This document shows, in pieces, positions 1 to 13,200 of a DNA stretch of 64,000 nucleotides. Origin of the DNA: Trichuris trichiura (Eukaryota > Nematoda > Enoplea > Trichinellida > Trichuridae). The DNA is taken from assembly GCA_037903355.1 (NCBI GenBank), contig JBAJFE010000014.1, positions 3,472,001 to 3,536,000 on the forward strand, read 5' to 3'. The position numbers and the translations under genes were made by a program. The number at the start of each line of letters is the position of its first letter. Positions within the stretch are counted from its first letter, which is position 1. Below the pieces are notes generated by a model. It was not told the DNA's origin. It saw only the letters and a list, made by a program, of their open reading frames with translations, and made no database searches.

Positions 1-2574
1 GCAGAATTCAGAACAGCGTCTGACTCTGACGACGGAACAAGGGCGATTTCGAATGGGTTGTATCTCAAGAATTTTTGCATAATTCAACGTTTCCTCATAT
101 CAACTTTGCTTGTCTTTATAGAACAAGCCAGTTGAAGAAAACAACGTAGCCTATAGGTAGTGGATTGTCGCAGGAGTACTTTAGGAATGATAAGGTGGCG
201 GAAAAACATTTTCAGGAAAACTGATTTAACAAAGAGTAATGCATGGTTACTTACGTATTCACTGAATTCTTAACAATCCTATTGTTTGCTGATATTAGCT
301 CCGGAGAATTAAAATTCTTGAAAGGGACATGTATTCCGTAAAAGAAACAGCTTAACATTTTTGCTAATAGCCTAATAAGTCTACTACTGACTTTTCTGAG
401 ACCGACATGAACAAGCAAAACATTTAAGAAGACACCTGCTAATAGTATTAACACATTCCAATAGTGGGGCTACTGGACACGTACATGTTTTTTAACGGGT
501 ACGTGGGCTTTTATTTCAAAATTTATCTGACGGAAAAACTCGCTTCGAAACGAGCTTTATCTTTTTGAACCTTCGCAAAAAATTAAAATTCGCTTTCCCG
601 TTTCCAGATAGATTTTTTCTTAAAATATACATTGGAAGCATTTCCAAAACGTACTCAGAAGTTTAATTCTTCATTATTACATTTTCCATTGATGGATCGC
701 TTCATTCTATGCTGCCGTTGCAGCTTAATCGCACTGTTGTGAAATGAAAATTGAGACTAAGCAAAACAATTAGCAGTGAACGTTTCCTATCCAGTTTGTA
801 AAGTTAAATCCCGTTCAGTTCGTGTCAGCACTTGGAAAAATGGAAAGGAACTGCACGTAAGGTGCAGTCTGGAAAACTTTTAACTTTTAATTTTCTTGGA
901 CATGAGTTACCAACCGGAAAGGGAAGGGAGATTATGGGAGGAGGTCAATTCACTTTTGCCTATTTACATTTATATAAGTTGCAAACTTTTGCTTTAAAGT
1001 TCACGTAACAAATATCATTTTAAGTTTGGTAGAGCGGTTTCATGATATTCTCAAGAGACAAAAGCAAAATGCCGACTTTATTTCAATTAAGTCTTTAGTG
1101 TTATGAGCTCCTGAAAATGGTACAAACAAGCGCAAAATGCTAGATACCTTTTGGAGTAAAGAGCTTTTCAGAATATATATTGCTGTTTAATTGGACACTT
1201 GCCGCAGGAGCGTTCATTATTAAAATATTTAATGTTAATGTGAGAAGGGGTTAAATGCACTACAGCATTATAATAACGCTAAAAAACTTTTTTGTATCAG
1301 AACTATAGTGAAATATGAGCTATCGGAAATAAGCTTCACGAGGGGACTCAAACTGCTTAGAACGGAAGGAAAGAAGTTCCTGAGGGAACTACAACAGATA
1401 ACGGACGAGTCAACATGCCTACCTAAAGTCGATGTTGCGGCATGGGCCTCTTCTTTTTGCAGTGATCAGTACGGTAGCTTACTATAAATATCGCTGGGGC
1501 AAAATGAGTTTAGCAGTACACTTCATTTCCTTTTTACGCAACCATATGCTTACTTAAGAATGTCACGACAGAGGTAAAACAATTTACCTTTAACAGATGT
1601 CGTTCCGCACTGCGTTCTCATTGGATTGCGTAAGTGAATTGAATTAGTTGAATTGTAAAGGTCATTACCACCTCATATCACGTTCAAAACTCGCATATCG
1701 CATTACAAATTATGCACGTAAATGAACTTGCAATTAAATTAGAACAAAAGGATGTTTCATTGCAAAAAACGTAACTTGTTTAACCACTGATGAGGAAAAA
1801 AGGTAGCAGCATCAATTAAAATACGTTCGCACCCTCATCAGAGACTGAAAGCCATTTATTTAAATTAACTGCCAGGTGACTGCTGGTAGGAGATGAAATA
1901 TTACTGCCGCTGCATCTATTGAGTCATCATTGAATATGAGCGCATTTCTTCTAGTATTTACTATAGCATGGTCTACTCGATTCCTCTTCCTTGGAACAAC
2001 AAATATTTAACTTGCAAAATTTATTGAATTTTAGCCTGCGTTATTCCGTAACCAAGGTTGAATAAAATTTTATGCAATGTGCAAACGCACAGATAAGCTA
2101 AGACGTCAAATTAATACTTGCCACCTTGCACCCGGAAGTTAATAACTTTGTACTGATTATTACTTCGCATCTTTCAACTTAGTACCTTTCAATTCTCAGT
2201 CACTTTTTAGCCTGCCAGATTTCATTTAAGAAGTTTGTAGAAAGAAATGGAAAGATTTGACATGGAGAAATACAACAACCCACGATTGCTGCAGTAATTA
2301 CGATCTACAGAAATGTACGTCAAACGTTTTATGGTCTACAAGATACTGTCGCAGGCTACAATCATTCAAACTAATTAGACTTTTTCTTAAATTAGATATG
2401 CACTTCTATCTTTTTCTTTATTAATATGAAGTTGCACTTTCAGTCGACATCGAATTTTTGACAAAGCTATAGAATGACTAAGACGACGTATTTACACTAA
2501 CTTGTAGTTTGAACATGAATTTCTAATAAATTGAAACAATTACACGCTGTTTTACTGCACATGAAAAAAACGCC
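1..2574. other. AT-rich stretch, nothing recognised
   Basis: No reading frame in this stretch resembles a known protein, and no terminal repeats or RNA folds were recognised. The only long frame (251-454, minus) is low-complexity hydrophobic and is probably chance. Confidence 0.5.
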
Positions 2575-2760
2575 TGTGTTAGATCGGCTGTTATGTAAAC
2601 TGGACGCCCTGAAGCTTAGCGTTTACTACGGATTAACTACAGTAGAGAAGCGACTAACCATTCCCAAGGTGAACACGTAAGCATCATTCACTCCCGCGCG
2701 ACGAGTAGGTTTTCAGTTTGACAATGCCTTCTGTTCGAGAATTTCTTACAGCGACGTAAC
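2575..2760 (-). repeat. 3' LTR of the decayed Ty3/gypsy element
   Basis: This aligns imperfectly with 7220-7416 in the same orientation. The best block is GGTGAACACGTAAG followed by GAGTAGGTTTTCAGTT and a terminal GTAAC. The left limit is a guess because homology fades there. Confidence 0.65.
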
Positions 2761-3011
2761 GTCTCCTCCGGTGTTTACTGTCACTCGTACCGGTACGACT
2801 CGGAGCGTGGCTCCACTTCCAAACGTCGTGCTGGACGTATAGTCCTTTTGGTGGGTTGCGTTAGCCCCAGTCTTAAGATTTTGCTTGTTAGATGCCGTTT
2901 CTGTGCGGATGTCGGCAGGATTTAATGACAGAAGTGTCAAACTGCGTGCGCAAGGTGATCTTGTCCTAGTTTCCATTCCGGCGAGGTCTGAGGTTGTTTA
3001 ACATGGCATCT

Positions 3012-5760
3012 TCAGTTCTCGTGACGCATGCACGCGTCATAGATCGCTTTTCCTTGGTAACATATTATGATGTCTTCCATCCGCGTCGTGTTGTTACCAG
3101 AAAGCCTACGAGTGTAAACTAAGTCTCTAGGAGAAAAAACTCGTTGTTTTGCACCGTGATGACGATTGAAATGTTGCACCACTCGTCGGTCGCTTGAATA
3201 AGTGTGAACTGCTCTCAGGTGCAACAGCGACAGGTCTGTCTTGATCTTTCTGCCGAAGGTCATCTCCGCTGGGGAGAAACAACCTGTACAAATGGGTTTA
3301 AAGACAAGCAGTACATCAGCAAAAACGTTGACAGAATTTTTAAAAGTGTACCCTCCACTTTTAGTTTGAGCAAGCTGCGTTTGAAAATGTCAACGAAACG
3401 CTTGCCTGCCCATTCGATTGCTGGTGATAAGGTGGGGAGAAGACATATTCAATATCATTTCGCTGGCACAAACTTTCGAACTGAAATGAACGGAACTGCG
3501 TACCCTTATCGGTTACCAGCGTGTCCGATAAGCCAAAACGAGAGAACATCTGCTAGAAGTATCAAAGAACGCGTAGTTGCTGAGTTGGTCATTACAATGC
3601 CAGGCCAAGAACGACTAAAAAATAATGCCCCTTGAAAGGACCTGCGTAGACTACGTGCAGTCTAGGCCATGGTTTGGTAGGTACAGGCCATGGGGCTAAA
3701 GTATTCTTAATTGGAAGCTTCGACGTAGAGGCGCACTGAGGACAACGCTTGGCCAAGTCTTCGATTTGGGCATTCTAGCCGAGCCAATACATGTGACACC
3801 GTGCCAACGCTTTCATCCTGACAACGCCTGGATGACCCTGATGCAACTGTCGCAAAACGAGTCTTTGAAAGCTTCCTGCAACTACGACGCCTTCTCCACT
3901 TAACAGACAGCCATGAACCACCGACAGAGAATTCCCGCGATTGAAGAATTGTAATATTTTGCCTGCTTTCTCCGGGGACCATTCGCACTGTAGGAATTGA
4001 AAATGTTTTTAACAGCAGTTTATCTTTAGATGTTTCTGCTTTGTTTTGTTGAGACGCCACCGGTAATGCTCCTATTGCATCGGTGACAACTCGATGAACT
4101 TCAGCATCTACTGACGCAATCACAGTGCGTTCGTTGAGACTCGCGTGGTCAGAAAGTAACCTGGACAAAGCATCAGCACAAGCGAAACGCGTCGTAGACC
4201 AATATTGAATGGAAAAGTTGTATCCCAGAAGAATGAGAGCCCATCGCTGCAAGGATTTGCGCTGTGCACAAGTATTCCTTTCTTAAGGCCAAAAATAGTA
4301 AGCGATGGTTAATGATCCGTAAGTAGGACGAACTTACGACCATGACCCATGCGACGGAACTTTTTAACCGCGAAAACGAGACCTATGTTTCTTTCTCAAT
4401 TTGATTGTAACTCTTTTCTACAGGGGTAAGGGCGCGTGAAGCATGTACAATGGTTTTTGCCGATCCATCAGAGAAACGATGCAAAATTACAGCCGCATGT
4501 CTTTTATCTGATGCATCAGCAATAATCACTACTTTTAGAGATGGTTCAGAGAGTATAAGCAGTAGATCAAAATTCAGGACTTCTTTGGCTTTACGAAACG
4601 CCTCCTAACAATCCCGCGACCAAATGAAGGGGCAGTTTTCTTAAGAAGGACATCCAAAGGTGCACGGACTTCTCGCATTTCTTTTATGAACAAACCATAA
4701 TAGTTCAGCATTCCGAGAAAGAACCGAAGGTTAGCAGTGTCATCAGGCGTTGGCACGCTTTTTATGGCACAGATTTTGACTGGATCAGGCCAGCGATTAA
4801 ACTTGTCGAACATGAAACCAAGATATTGCATGTGATCCATACCAAAACAACGCTTTTTCAGGCTGATAGCGAATTCATATTCGTCAATACGCTAGAGAAG
4901 CGCGTTTCAGGCAGGCGTTTCTGGCGCTCATTTTAGGACTTGCCCACAACGATGACATCGTCTAGGTATGCTACTACACCTCGTAAACGGGCGAAAATTG
5001 TGTCCATAATCTGTTGAAAGGTTCCTGGTGGGGACTTCACTCCGATAGGCGGTTATAACGGCATAAGCCACGATGGGTGTTAACCATAAGCAGGTCTCTT
5101 GACTGTTCATTAATTTTAACCTGTAGACAGGCACCAGAAAAATCGATGCGTGAGAAGAATGCTCCGCTATTCAGGATCATGAAGATGCCCTCTGAAGGAG
5201 GTTATCGATAGACTTCTAGCACGTCATTGAGGTCTGTAGAAAAATCTGCGCAAACATGAAAAGAGCCGTTTCTTTCCTTGTCAACGTCTATTGGTGCAGC
5301 TCAATTTGAATAGTTCACTTTGGAAAGAATACCGTTACGTTCCAAACAGTCCAATTCTCGATCTACGCCGGGCAATAATGCAAAAGCGAGAGGTCGCCTT
5401 GATCGAAAAATTGGGCGGACGCCAGCTTTCAGCAGAAGCGTGGCTTTTGCTTGAGTACAAAGTCCAATGCGACTACAACGAACACGAGGGTAGCGATTCA
5501 CCACGTCTACCACTGTCAAGTTATGATTGTTAAAATACAAATGATCTGCAGCGCCGTTACCGCACTCCATATTCTGCATTCTCATTCATTCCAACCTCAT
5601 TCATCAATCCATATTCTGCATCCATAGGGTGCTTGTACATACCGAGCTTTTCAATAAGTTCGACGCCAAGTACGCCAAGTAAATTACATTTGGCCACAAA
5701 GCATGTTGCCTTCACCGTTAAATCGTTGAAAGAGAAGGAACAAACCAGTTCTTCCAAAAC
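3012..5760 (-). pseudogene. Broken pol (protease end, RT, RNase H, integrase)
   Basis: Reading leftward, the pieces are: the end of the protease (5557-5757, LGVLGVELIEKLG); the RT N-terminus (5301-5585, with the ELDCLERNGILSKV helix); the RT thumb/connection (4574-4840, MDHMQYLGFMFDKF and FFLGMLNYYG); the RNase H tail (3707-4252, CADALSRL); the integrase core (3361-3549, TDKGTQFRS and the decayed NGQASVS where NGQAERxV is usual); and the integrase C-terminal region (3012-3263, PRDLVYTR). Each piece is in a different frame or is interrupted by stops. The family is Ty3/gypsy and resembles nematode K02A2.6-like elements. It is a non-functional relic. Confidence 0.75.
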
Positions 5761-5831
5761 TTCTATTGGAATATTTGATGCGTCCTTCGCTTTAATTGAT
5801 GCTGCGCGCAGAGAAGCATGACCTAACTTTC

Positions 5832-6820
5832 CTAAATTCTGTTTGACAGCAATGTCAGATCAGACCCGATGCCAGTGCGAAAGCAAACCAACTGCGTATT
5901 GACGGAGACTGAAGCGTACTTCCGAAAGCAAGAGGTATGCTCACTGATGATTGCAAGAACGCCATTTGCTTTGTACTTTCGTTTCAACGTGCTTTTCCTA
6001 ACAGGTGCGCGTGGCTTAGCATTACCATGACTGTCGTGGCTGCAATAATCCTCCTTAAGACCACTTTTGCCATTATGTACACATGTGTTTCTTTTATGGG
6101 TAAAGCTGAACAAAATGAATGAAACCGCACGGTCAACATGGCGTTCACGGCTGTTTGGCGCTTGTGCGAGGTACCGTGGCAGTCTGAGAATGGGGCTTCT
6201 GCTGGTCTGTGCGTCTAGATTTTTCTGATGAGAGATCACGGACAGAAAACGTGTATTCTGCAGCAGCTGCCCTAGATTCGACCAATTTGGAATCCTAGCG
6301 CGATTGAATGAACCAATTACACTCCGCTGTCAGTTTCTTGATAGATATTCTGGGATCAGATTCCAGACTGTTGAGCAGACAGAGCTGCAGCTCTGCGTCT
6401 TGCGGCGCTCGAAGACCACAGATGCAATCATGCTTTTGAACTGATTCGTAGTCAGTGTGCCATACTGAAACTCCTAACATGCACGATTGACTATCCCTGC
6501 ATAGGTGATGAAATCGCCCAATTCGCGTTTTCGAAGTTTTAGGCATTTATAATGAGTACTGAACGAAGAAACCCGTAACCTGAATAGCTCTTTCAAAGAA
6601 GTCAGCTGAGGTTGCCAGACTTCTTCGGCAGGATAAAGTTACAATACTTATGCATAGACGTACTTAGTTTTCCGAGAAGGAAACGAACCTTGGCTTTGTC
6701 ACCTGGTGTAGCGCAGTCTACTGTAAATACGCCCTCAAAACGCTGGAAGCATGTCTCGAACGCGGTACTGTTATCTGGATCGTATTCGAATTCCATAACA
6801 GAAGTAGCATGGGCGTCCAT
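5832..6820 (-). pseudogene. Broken gag and start of protease
   Basis: The frame at 6602-6820 (FEGVFTVDCATPGDKAKVRF) and the frame at 6295-6546 (CGLRAPQDAELQLCLLNSL) match the capsid-type gag pattern of K02A2.6-like elements. The frame at 5832-6239 ends in a protease start in which the usual D-T-G-S-D is altered to TGIGSD. Frames are disrupted between blocks. It belongs to the same decayed element as the adjoining pol fragments. Confidence 0.65.
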
Positions 6821-7219
6821 CGATGGCTGCTGAGGCTGAAAAGTTGACGAAAAGACCTTTTCGGAAGATTGAAGTAGGGCCTAGAATTTCTGCAACTGTT
6901 AAGCCAAAGGGCTTGTAGATCAGCCGAAAGATTGGACATCACTGCACGTGAAACCGGTCAGTGACTCACATCGTCGCCACTGTTAGATTGGCTGCTATTC
7001 AATTTCATTTGCAGTGAGTAAACGTGCATAACTAAAAGAACATAGACGGGAACTGCTGGTCCCGAAATAAGTACAATTACAAAAGAAATGAACGGCAATT
7101 GAAAAAAAGAAATTACAGCCCGTAGCGTTTGTGCGGTGCTTGCGACGTGACCGCAGCCATGTTTGGCTAAAATTTCGTTCTATAGTACAGGCCGGACATA
7201 GGGCCAGCCGGTTCTGCCT

Positions 7220-7416
7220 TGCTTCTCTGATCCCTTCAGCGGGAAACTGCGTTTAGTGAAACAGGATGCTATTTAGCTAAACGTTTCCTGTGGAACTACG
7301 GCGAAGCAAGCGATCATTCTTGCGGTGAACACGTAAGAATGACTCACACGCGCGAAGCGAGTAGGTTTTCAGTTCGACAGTGCTCTCTATCTGAGAATTT
7401 CGCACGGCGGCGTAAC
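7220..7416 (-). repeat. 5' LTR of the decayed Ty3/gypsy element
   Basis: This is the partner of the 2575-2760 repeat, ending near GCGTAACA. Divergence from the left LTR is visibly high, with substitutions and indels throughout, so the insertion is old. Confidence 0.65.
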
Positions 7417-7715
7417 AGCCTGATAATCACAGAAGAGAAGGGGATCCTTCGCGTTAACGACCCCCACCATACTTCAGCCAAGCAAAATCACGAAGATGCA
7501 GGTTCAGCGTGACGCCACGATAACAAGCTTACCATTGGCTGCTCGAATGAATTTCTTGCTTGCCGTGTTATTACGCAGGTTGCTGCACTTTGCTGTCCTC
7601 GCCGCGTGATTCCAGTTTAGTCAGCTTTTCCTTCTCTATTTGAGCCACTTCATGCTTGCTATGTTGGTGCATAGATTAACATTCTGTTGGCAGCGCGTAC
7701 GTCAGCCAGACTTAT

Positions 7716-7801
<86 letters not shown>
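7716..7801. repeat. (CTTT)n-(CT)n microsatellite
   Basis: About 14 CTTT units run directly into about 14 CT units. Long Phe/Leu/Ser-rich or Lys/Glu/Arg-rich frames across it are artefacts of the repeat. Confidence 0.95.
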
Positions 7802-7803
<2 letters not shown>

Positions 7804-7873
7804 AAAGATTTTTCTCTCTCCGGAGCTTTCGGGTCGACCGAGACCCGAAAGCTCCGGAGAGAGAAAAATCTTT
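7804..7873. repeat. Perfect 32-bp inverted repeat (ribozyme-half palindrome)
   Basis: The arms 7804-7835 and 7842-7873 are perfectly complementary around a 6-nt spacer. Each arm ends in the helix II/GAAAGCTCCGG segment found in the hammerhead-like motifs elsewhere in the window (for example 16378-16415). No CUGANGA box is present, so this is a head-to-head duplication of only the 3' half of the motif. Confidence 0.85.
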
Positions 7874-10180
7874 TTATTTTACATCTCAACGGGACAGAAT
7901 CCGTAATAAAGATATTCAGATTTTTCATCATGAAAACAGACGCTCCAGTACCAAGAAACCACATTTTCAAAACCCCTCCCCTTGTCTATTGGTAGAACTG
8001 AGAAGCTTTGAGCCAACAAGGTGCACGTACAATGACAATACCATAAGTTAAAGCAAAATTTTCATGCATGTGATTAACCGCAAGTATTCAAACTAATAAT
8101 ACAACCCACCAGGCATAAAACTTCCATGAAATCAAATGAAATTGAACATAAAATAAATTCCTCTTCATAACTTCGTCATTTCGTGTTTCATATGCCATAT
8201 ATCCAAACACATGAGGACATGCTCAATTCCTTGCTGCCACTGTTTTCTCTCTGAACTGCTGTCAGCTTGAAAGATGATCCTAAAATTAAGTATAAAACAT
8301 AATTCACCTGTTATATTCTTGAATAAAAAAGTAAAACAAAATTTTTAATGCGTTTTGTCCCTCTCTTTAGTGAGTTATGGGTTTATGTCTTGGAAAACAA
8401 AGCTTTAGGGTTTTTAAAACATGCTGTCATCCTGTCTTCAGCGGAAAAAAATGAAGGTTAACCAGTGATGGCTAGCGTGCATTTAGTCAGAGACGATTAT
8501 CAAACACTCAGTGATTAATTACCCATACCTGTGAATGTGAACCTTTCTTAATATTGTCACATGTTATTCAGGTTTCCACTATAGTGGCTATAACAACTTA
8601 TGTCACTGAGACGTTTCTCAGGCGCGTTTGTCTTTTTAAAGCGAAAAAATTTAATGAAAAGTTTTTTTTCATCTGACTTAATTACAGGATGACAGCAAAT
8701 CAGTTGGTTTTCCGCTGAATCGTTTCACTTGAAATTTAGCCACATTTAAGAGTGCACGTTGACTTAACGAGTGAAAAAATGAATCCATGCTGAACCACCT
8801 TTGAACAACTAAGCAAGATAAGCGTAGAAAAACACTGCCAGGGTTGACAAGATGCTACCGCTGGTCAGTTTCAGCGCATTAAAAGCATGTGAAGTTTCAA
8901 TGCAGCGTAAAACGTCTGCCAAATTAATGTTGTAAAGAAGCCCATGGGACTGACTCACCAATACTTTCAAAGTAAACTTAATCCATCAAGAGTTGCAACT
9001 GGCTTCTTAACTTCACTTCATGTAGCTATGATTTCCAGTAAGTCCAAGAAAGTTTTGCTTAAAAAATGGGAAAGTTAAGTTAAACAGCGAGTGGTGAACT
9101 CTACCAGCTTTTCTTCATGCGTTCTGCAAGACTGAAAACGTAAACTCTCCTAAATTTTCAGTCCGTGCAACATAGGGAAGGCAGGTTTAGACATGCACAG
9201 ATTTGAATGCTGGCGTGGTTGTTCTACGGCGTTCCGTTTTTTGCAGGTGCACTTTTAAAATACCGAAAGAAGTCTCTACGAACGACACGTTGTGATGAGG
9301 TTAAAGCTCATTAAACGTTTCTTAAGCTACTTCCTGCAATCTCTGGCACGTTGCTCATCCACTCTTTGTTAAGAAGCAGATTTCAGCTTTTTACACATGC
9401 ATTCGCAGTGAACCGTAAGTCATCAGGGAAAGCCCACAATAAAAATTTACCCTATTACCTTCTAACATGACATTTAGTTTTTAGCTGTGGTGTTTGCTCA
9501 ACTATTGCGTACCACCGCTTGTTAGTAGTCTTTTATCAATAGGAGACAGTAAGTAGGACCGTTCGAAGAATGAAGTTCAGACAAGACAAGACTGAAGGTC
9601 TATCGCAGCTTTTTAAAAAATTCATACACAGTATGCAGGCGCGTACATACGTTTGAAAAATGAAAAGATTTTGCCTCCATTGAGAATAGCAGTTTGACAG
9701 ACGCCCAAATTTTATCCCGTCTACGCCCCGTACTTCTACACGACTGCTTAGTCGAACTATGACTCAGTTCAGTTCAGTCCAGTTTATTCAGTCAGTTATA
9801 GTTGGTCCAGGCAGTAACGTGGAAGCAGATAGCAGCGACCGGATAGCGATTTCCCGTCTGTCAAAATGCAGTTCCCGATGGCGGGAGCGAGAATTCTTAC
9901 ATTCTTCAAAAAAGTCTTCAGCAACTTTCATAAGTTTAGCAATCCACTATGGATTGAATAGTTATTTCTTACGCTATCGGCTTAATTTTAAATTTCACTA
10001 TTCAATTGTATATCAGCATAAAAGCTTTATGGTTGAAAAATGACTTCATCCAGTTAGGCGTTCTAAAGGTTTATTATTACGAAAATAAACAAAACTCTAA
10101 AAACGATTACTGTTCCACCATCGGGTTTGAGACGGAACAACTTTGTTTTTATCATTGGCTTAAACAACGTGCTACCCACC
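7874..10180. other. Intergenic stretch, nothing recognised
   Basis: AT-rich with only short frames and no recognisable domain. A weak CTGAAGA/TAAAGC arrangement near 8.38-8.44 kb (minus) could be a decayed ribozyme motif, but its helix II does not pair. Confidence 0.4.
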
Positions 10181-10236
10181 GTTACTGCATACAGTTGAAG
10201 AACAAGAGCGGACACCTTCATACACGTAATACTTAC

Positions 10237-13200
10237 TTGCTAGTTGATGAAGTGTCGCTGTTGAAGACTAGAAGCATAGCACTGCATTCAGAGAGGCCTA
10301 CGCAGATTGTCTTTTCGACGCATTTAGAAGAGCAGTATTTCAGCTGTAATACTTTCACAGGTTCCTAAAAGATGATTCTAGAGCTGCAAAGGGCAAATGC
10401 ACTGAACTTTTATGGTATCTTCTCGACTTGGCCAGAAGAGTATATCGCCATCCCTAAGCGCACACCAGTAGCTTGTCCAAATGTCAAGGCCATTTTCTTG
10501 TTGAAGGAACTTCTTAAACCAATGACCATATACATTCTGTCCAGTTCATACCAATTGCATACCAAATGACCACTTGTCTCAAAAGCGTTTAAATCGCTGC
10601 AGGAGTAACGTATGGAAGCGAAGAAGCTACCGTGAATCATTGAAGGCAGATTCACCTTAAAAGGCCAGATTTATGCCTTCCAGTAATATGAAGAAAGATA
10701 CCATATCAAAAGAAAACTGCCACTTATTTGCACATCTGAGAGAAATTCGGCAAACAGCAGCTAACTGCAGGTCCGTATTCCACGGAAAAGCGTTATCCTA
10801 AAAATGACAGACTTCGAAATAATAACATTCATATAACTTTCCAAATAACTTTTTGATAAGGCTTTGGAGCCAGCAACTTCATTATTACTTCTTTCATGCT
10901 CCTTGTTGAACTTGAGCAAGATTCTTTTATACTCTACGCAAAAGGTCATATTAGCGCTTCAGGAAAATATTAATAAATGCAGAGTTATCAGTACGTTTGC
11001 AAATTGCTAAAGGAGAGCTGCTGAAAGGCGAAGAGCATACCATGACGTAAAGGCTGAACTGCACCAAGTGATCGGGAGACAGATTTGGTACGGAAAGTCT
11101 TGCTTGAAACTCCAGCCTTTTATTAAACAACTTCTGCTCAAAGTAAATAACTTCTGACCAAACAACAGTTTCTTGGTATTTCATTACGCATATGAATGCG
11201 TACTTCTTCCATTCTGAAGCTAAAACGATGGGTGAAATTTCCTTAGACATCATAGTTGTTACCTCTGGCCATCTTAGTAATGTCATTCAGTGGGTTAAGC
11301 GGAATGACAATATTCCAAAGATCTAAAGTGCCTGAGCATTTCTTGCTCGCCGTATCTATAGGGCCTCGAAGCAAACTGTAGAGGCGATGTATCTCCTCAT
11401 TCACGCATCTGTATCTTTCGCCTTATTAAAAGAAATTGAAAATTAATATTTCAGATGTTCTGCTCACCTGCTATCAGTGCCATTGCTCTGGCGGCAATAT
11501 TTTCTGTTAGCCCGTTTAGGCATGAGACATGGAAGTCATGGATCCTGGTTGACAGTGACTGATAGCTTCGCATCATATCTCGGTAGCGCATTTCCTTTAA
11601 CGAGTTCAAACGCTAAACATAAAAGGTCAGATCAGAGGTAATCAATATGCATATTGTGATTTACCATTAATTTGGTTTCCATTTCAACTCTTGCATAAAC
11701 TGCATCATTCAGAATTGGATTAAAGCCGCCTTCATTACAAATTCATATATAAAAAATGGTTGATTGTCGCATTTGCATACCTCTCTCTGTATGACTTGAA
11801 GCAGGTGAATGAAAGCCTGATGAAAAGTTCAATCGATCTTCACGCAAAGTGCCTGAAATCAGAGAATGTGAATCAAACAGTGCTGAAAAAATGCCTTAGA
11901 ATTTAGTTGCTATCCATTTCTTCAAATGGAAAATATAATGCGAAAGTTACCGTCACTGCTGAACTTGTCCTTCCCCATTATCGTTTCGTCATGTCTAAAC
12001 GAAATAGAATTCAGAGGCTCGAAGTGCTAGGATGCTAATACAACAAGCTGCAAAAAAATTGTTTACAACTTTGTTATTTCCTAGATAATTCTGCTTCATT
12101 TGCAAGCATCGTCCCTTTCCCTCTTGCCAGAAATATTTATGCAAACCAAAAAGCCAAAATGATTAAGTACGGAGCTTTAAGGACTTTTCTAATCCCGCTT
12201 TCAGCACATAGGTGCGAAAGCTGACTGACGAAAAACCTGTTAGATGAGGGGACATTTTACTTTGACGAAGCAGGTTCATTTGAAGGCCTTTTCGCGGCTT
12301 TTCCAGTCTCTTCGTATGGTGGACATTTGCAGCTGAAGGAAGCAAATACTATACCAGCAGACTGATAAACAATGATTAGGGGAAAGTACAGAATGGAACT
12401 AAATTTATTGGAAACTTCCTGGACGCTTTAAGTTGGCCTTTAGCGAGATGGAAGAGAAGGCTTTTACTCTGAAATTGGCTTTGAAAGTGTAAAACTTTGT
12501 GGGAGTCGTATGTTGTACGAAAAAAGAAACAGTTTAATGGTATCGTTCGAATGTGCGGAACATAATTTGGGAACACTTCTGATTCCGTCGATAGAGGTAC
12601 TTTCTTAAGGTGTAGGCATGTTCAACAGGTCCTGCAGGAGCTTGACAAAGGGCAAAGGTCCTGAAACACAAAAATTCTGAATCACTAAACTTGATTGCTT
12701 TGCTCAAGCCCTTGTCCTTCATTTTAGGTTTAGAATTAGATGGCGTACACCGACTGCGAAACAAAGGAGAAGGCAGTTAAGCTTGGTTATTCATGGATTT
12801 TTGTCTTTTGAGATTTTGTGTTGGCCTTTTTTGGAACAGTTTCTCAACTTTTTTTCGAGCTGGTACCCACTTGGACGCCTTTAGCGCCCTCTACCCCCCC
12901 CCCCAGAAGTTGCAAGCGCCGTTCGTCCGCCGCTCCGTTCATACGCATTTCCAAACTGGTTCCTTAGGGTCAGCTAGGGAGGCTAAAGGAATGATTCAAC
13001 CACGAGCACATTTCGCTCCATGGGCCCTTGATCTCTTGGCGCCCATTGACGTTGAAGTAACCATGGTTAAACGTCATAGCAGACCTCTTGCCATCCCCTT
13101 GGCTTCCATTGCCTGTTCGCAAATCACTGCTGTAGAGCAGAGCTGCGTACCAACCTTCTTAACTATTATAAAGAAATTATTGCACTTCAAACGCATAGTA

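Larger units (their letters stand above)
2575..7416 (-). mobile_element. Decayed Ty3/gypsy LTR retrotransposon
   Basis: Fragments in several minus-strand frames line up in Ty3/gypsy order from right to left: gag, nucleocapsid/protease, reverse transcriptase, RNase H, integrase. Two diverged direct repeats at about 2.6-2.76 kb and 7.2-7.41 kb share blocks such as GGTGAACACGTAAG and GAGTAGGTTTTCAGTT and behave as LTRs. A purine-rich tract (GGAGGAGA on the minus strand) lies just inside the left LTR, where a polypurine tract belongs. The frames carry many stops and shifts, so the copy is dead. The outer boundaries are approximate. Confidence 0.8.

Noticed and set aside
20..60. CTGACGA-CGGAACAAG near the left edge, resembling the 33.7-kb ribozyme motif
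   Set aside because: The GAAA box is replaced (CGAATGGG) and helix II does not close; at most a decayed relic.
7640..7995. Three long frames over the CTTT/CT tract
   Set aside because: They exist only because a 4-bp plus 2-bp repeat lacks stops; composition is pure repeat.
8380..8445. Minus-strand CTGAAGA ... TAAAGCTTTG arrangement
   Set aside because: The G of GAAA is lost and the intervening sequence does not pair as helix II.
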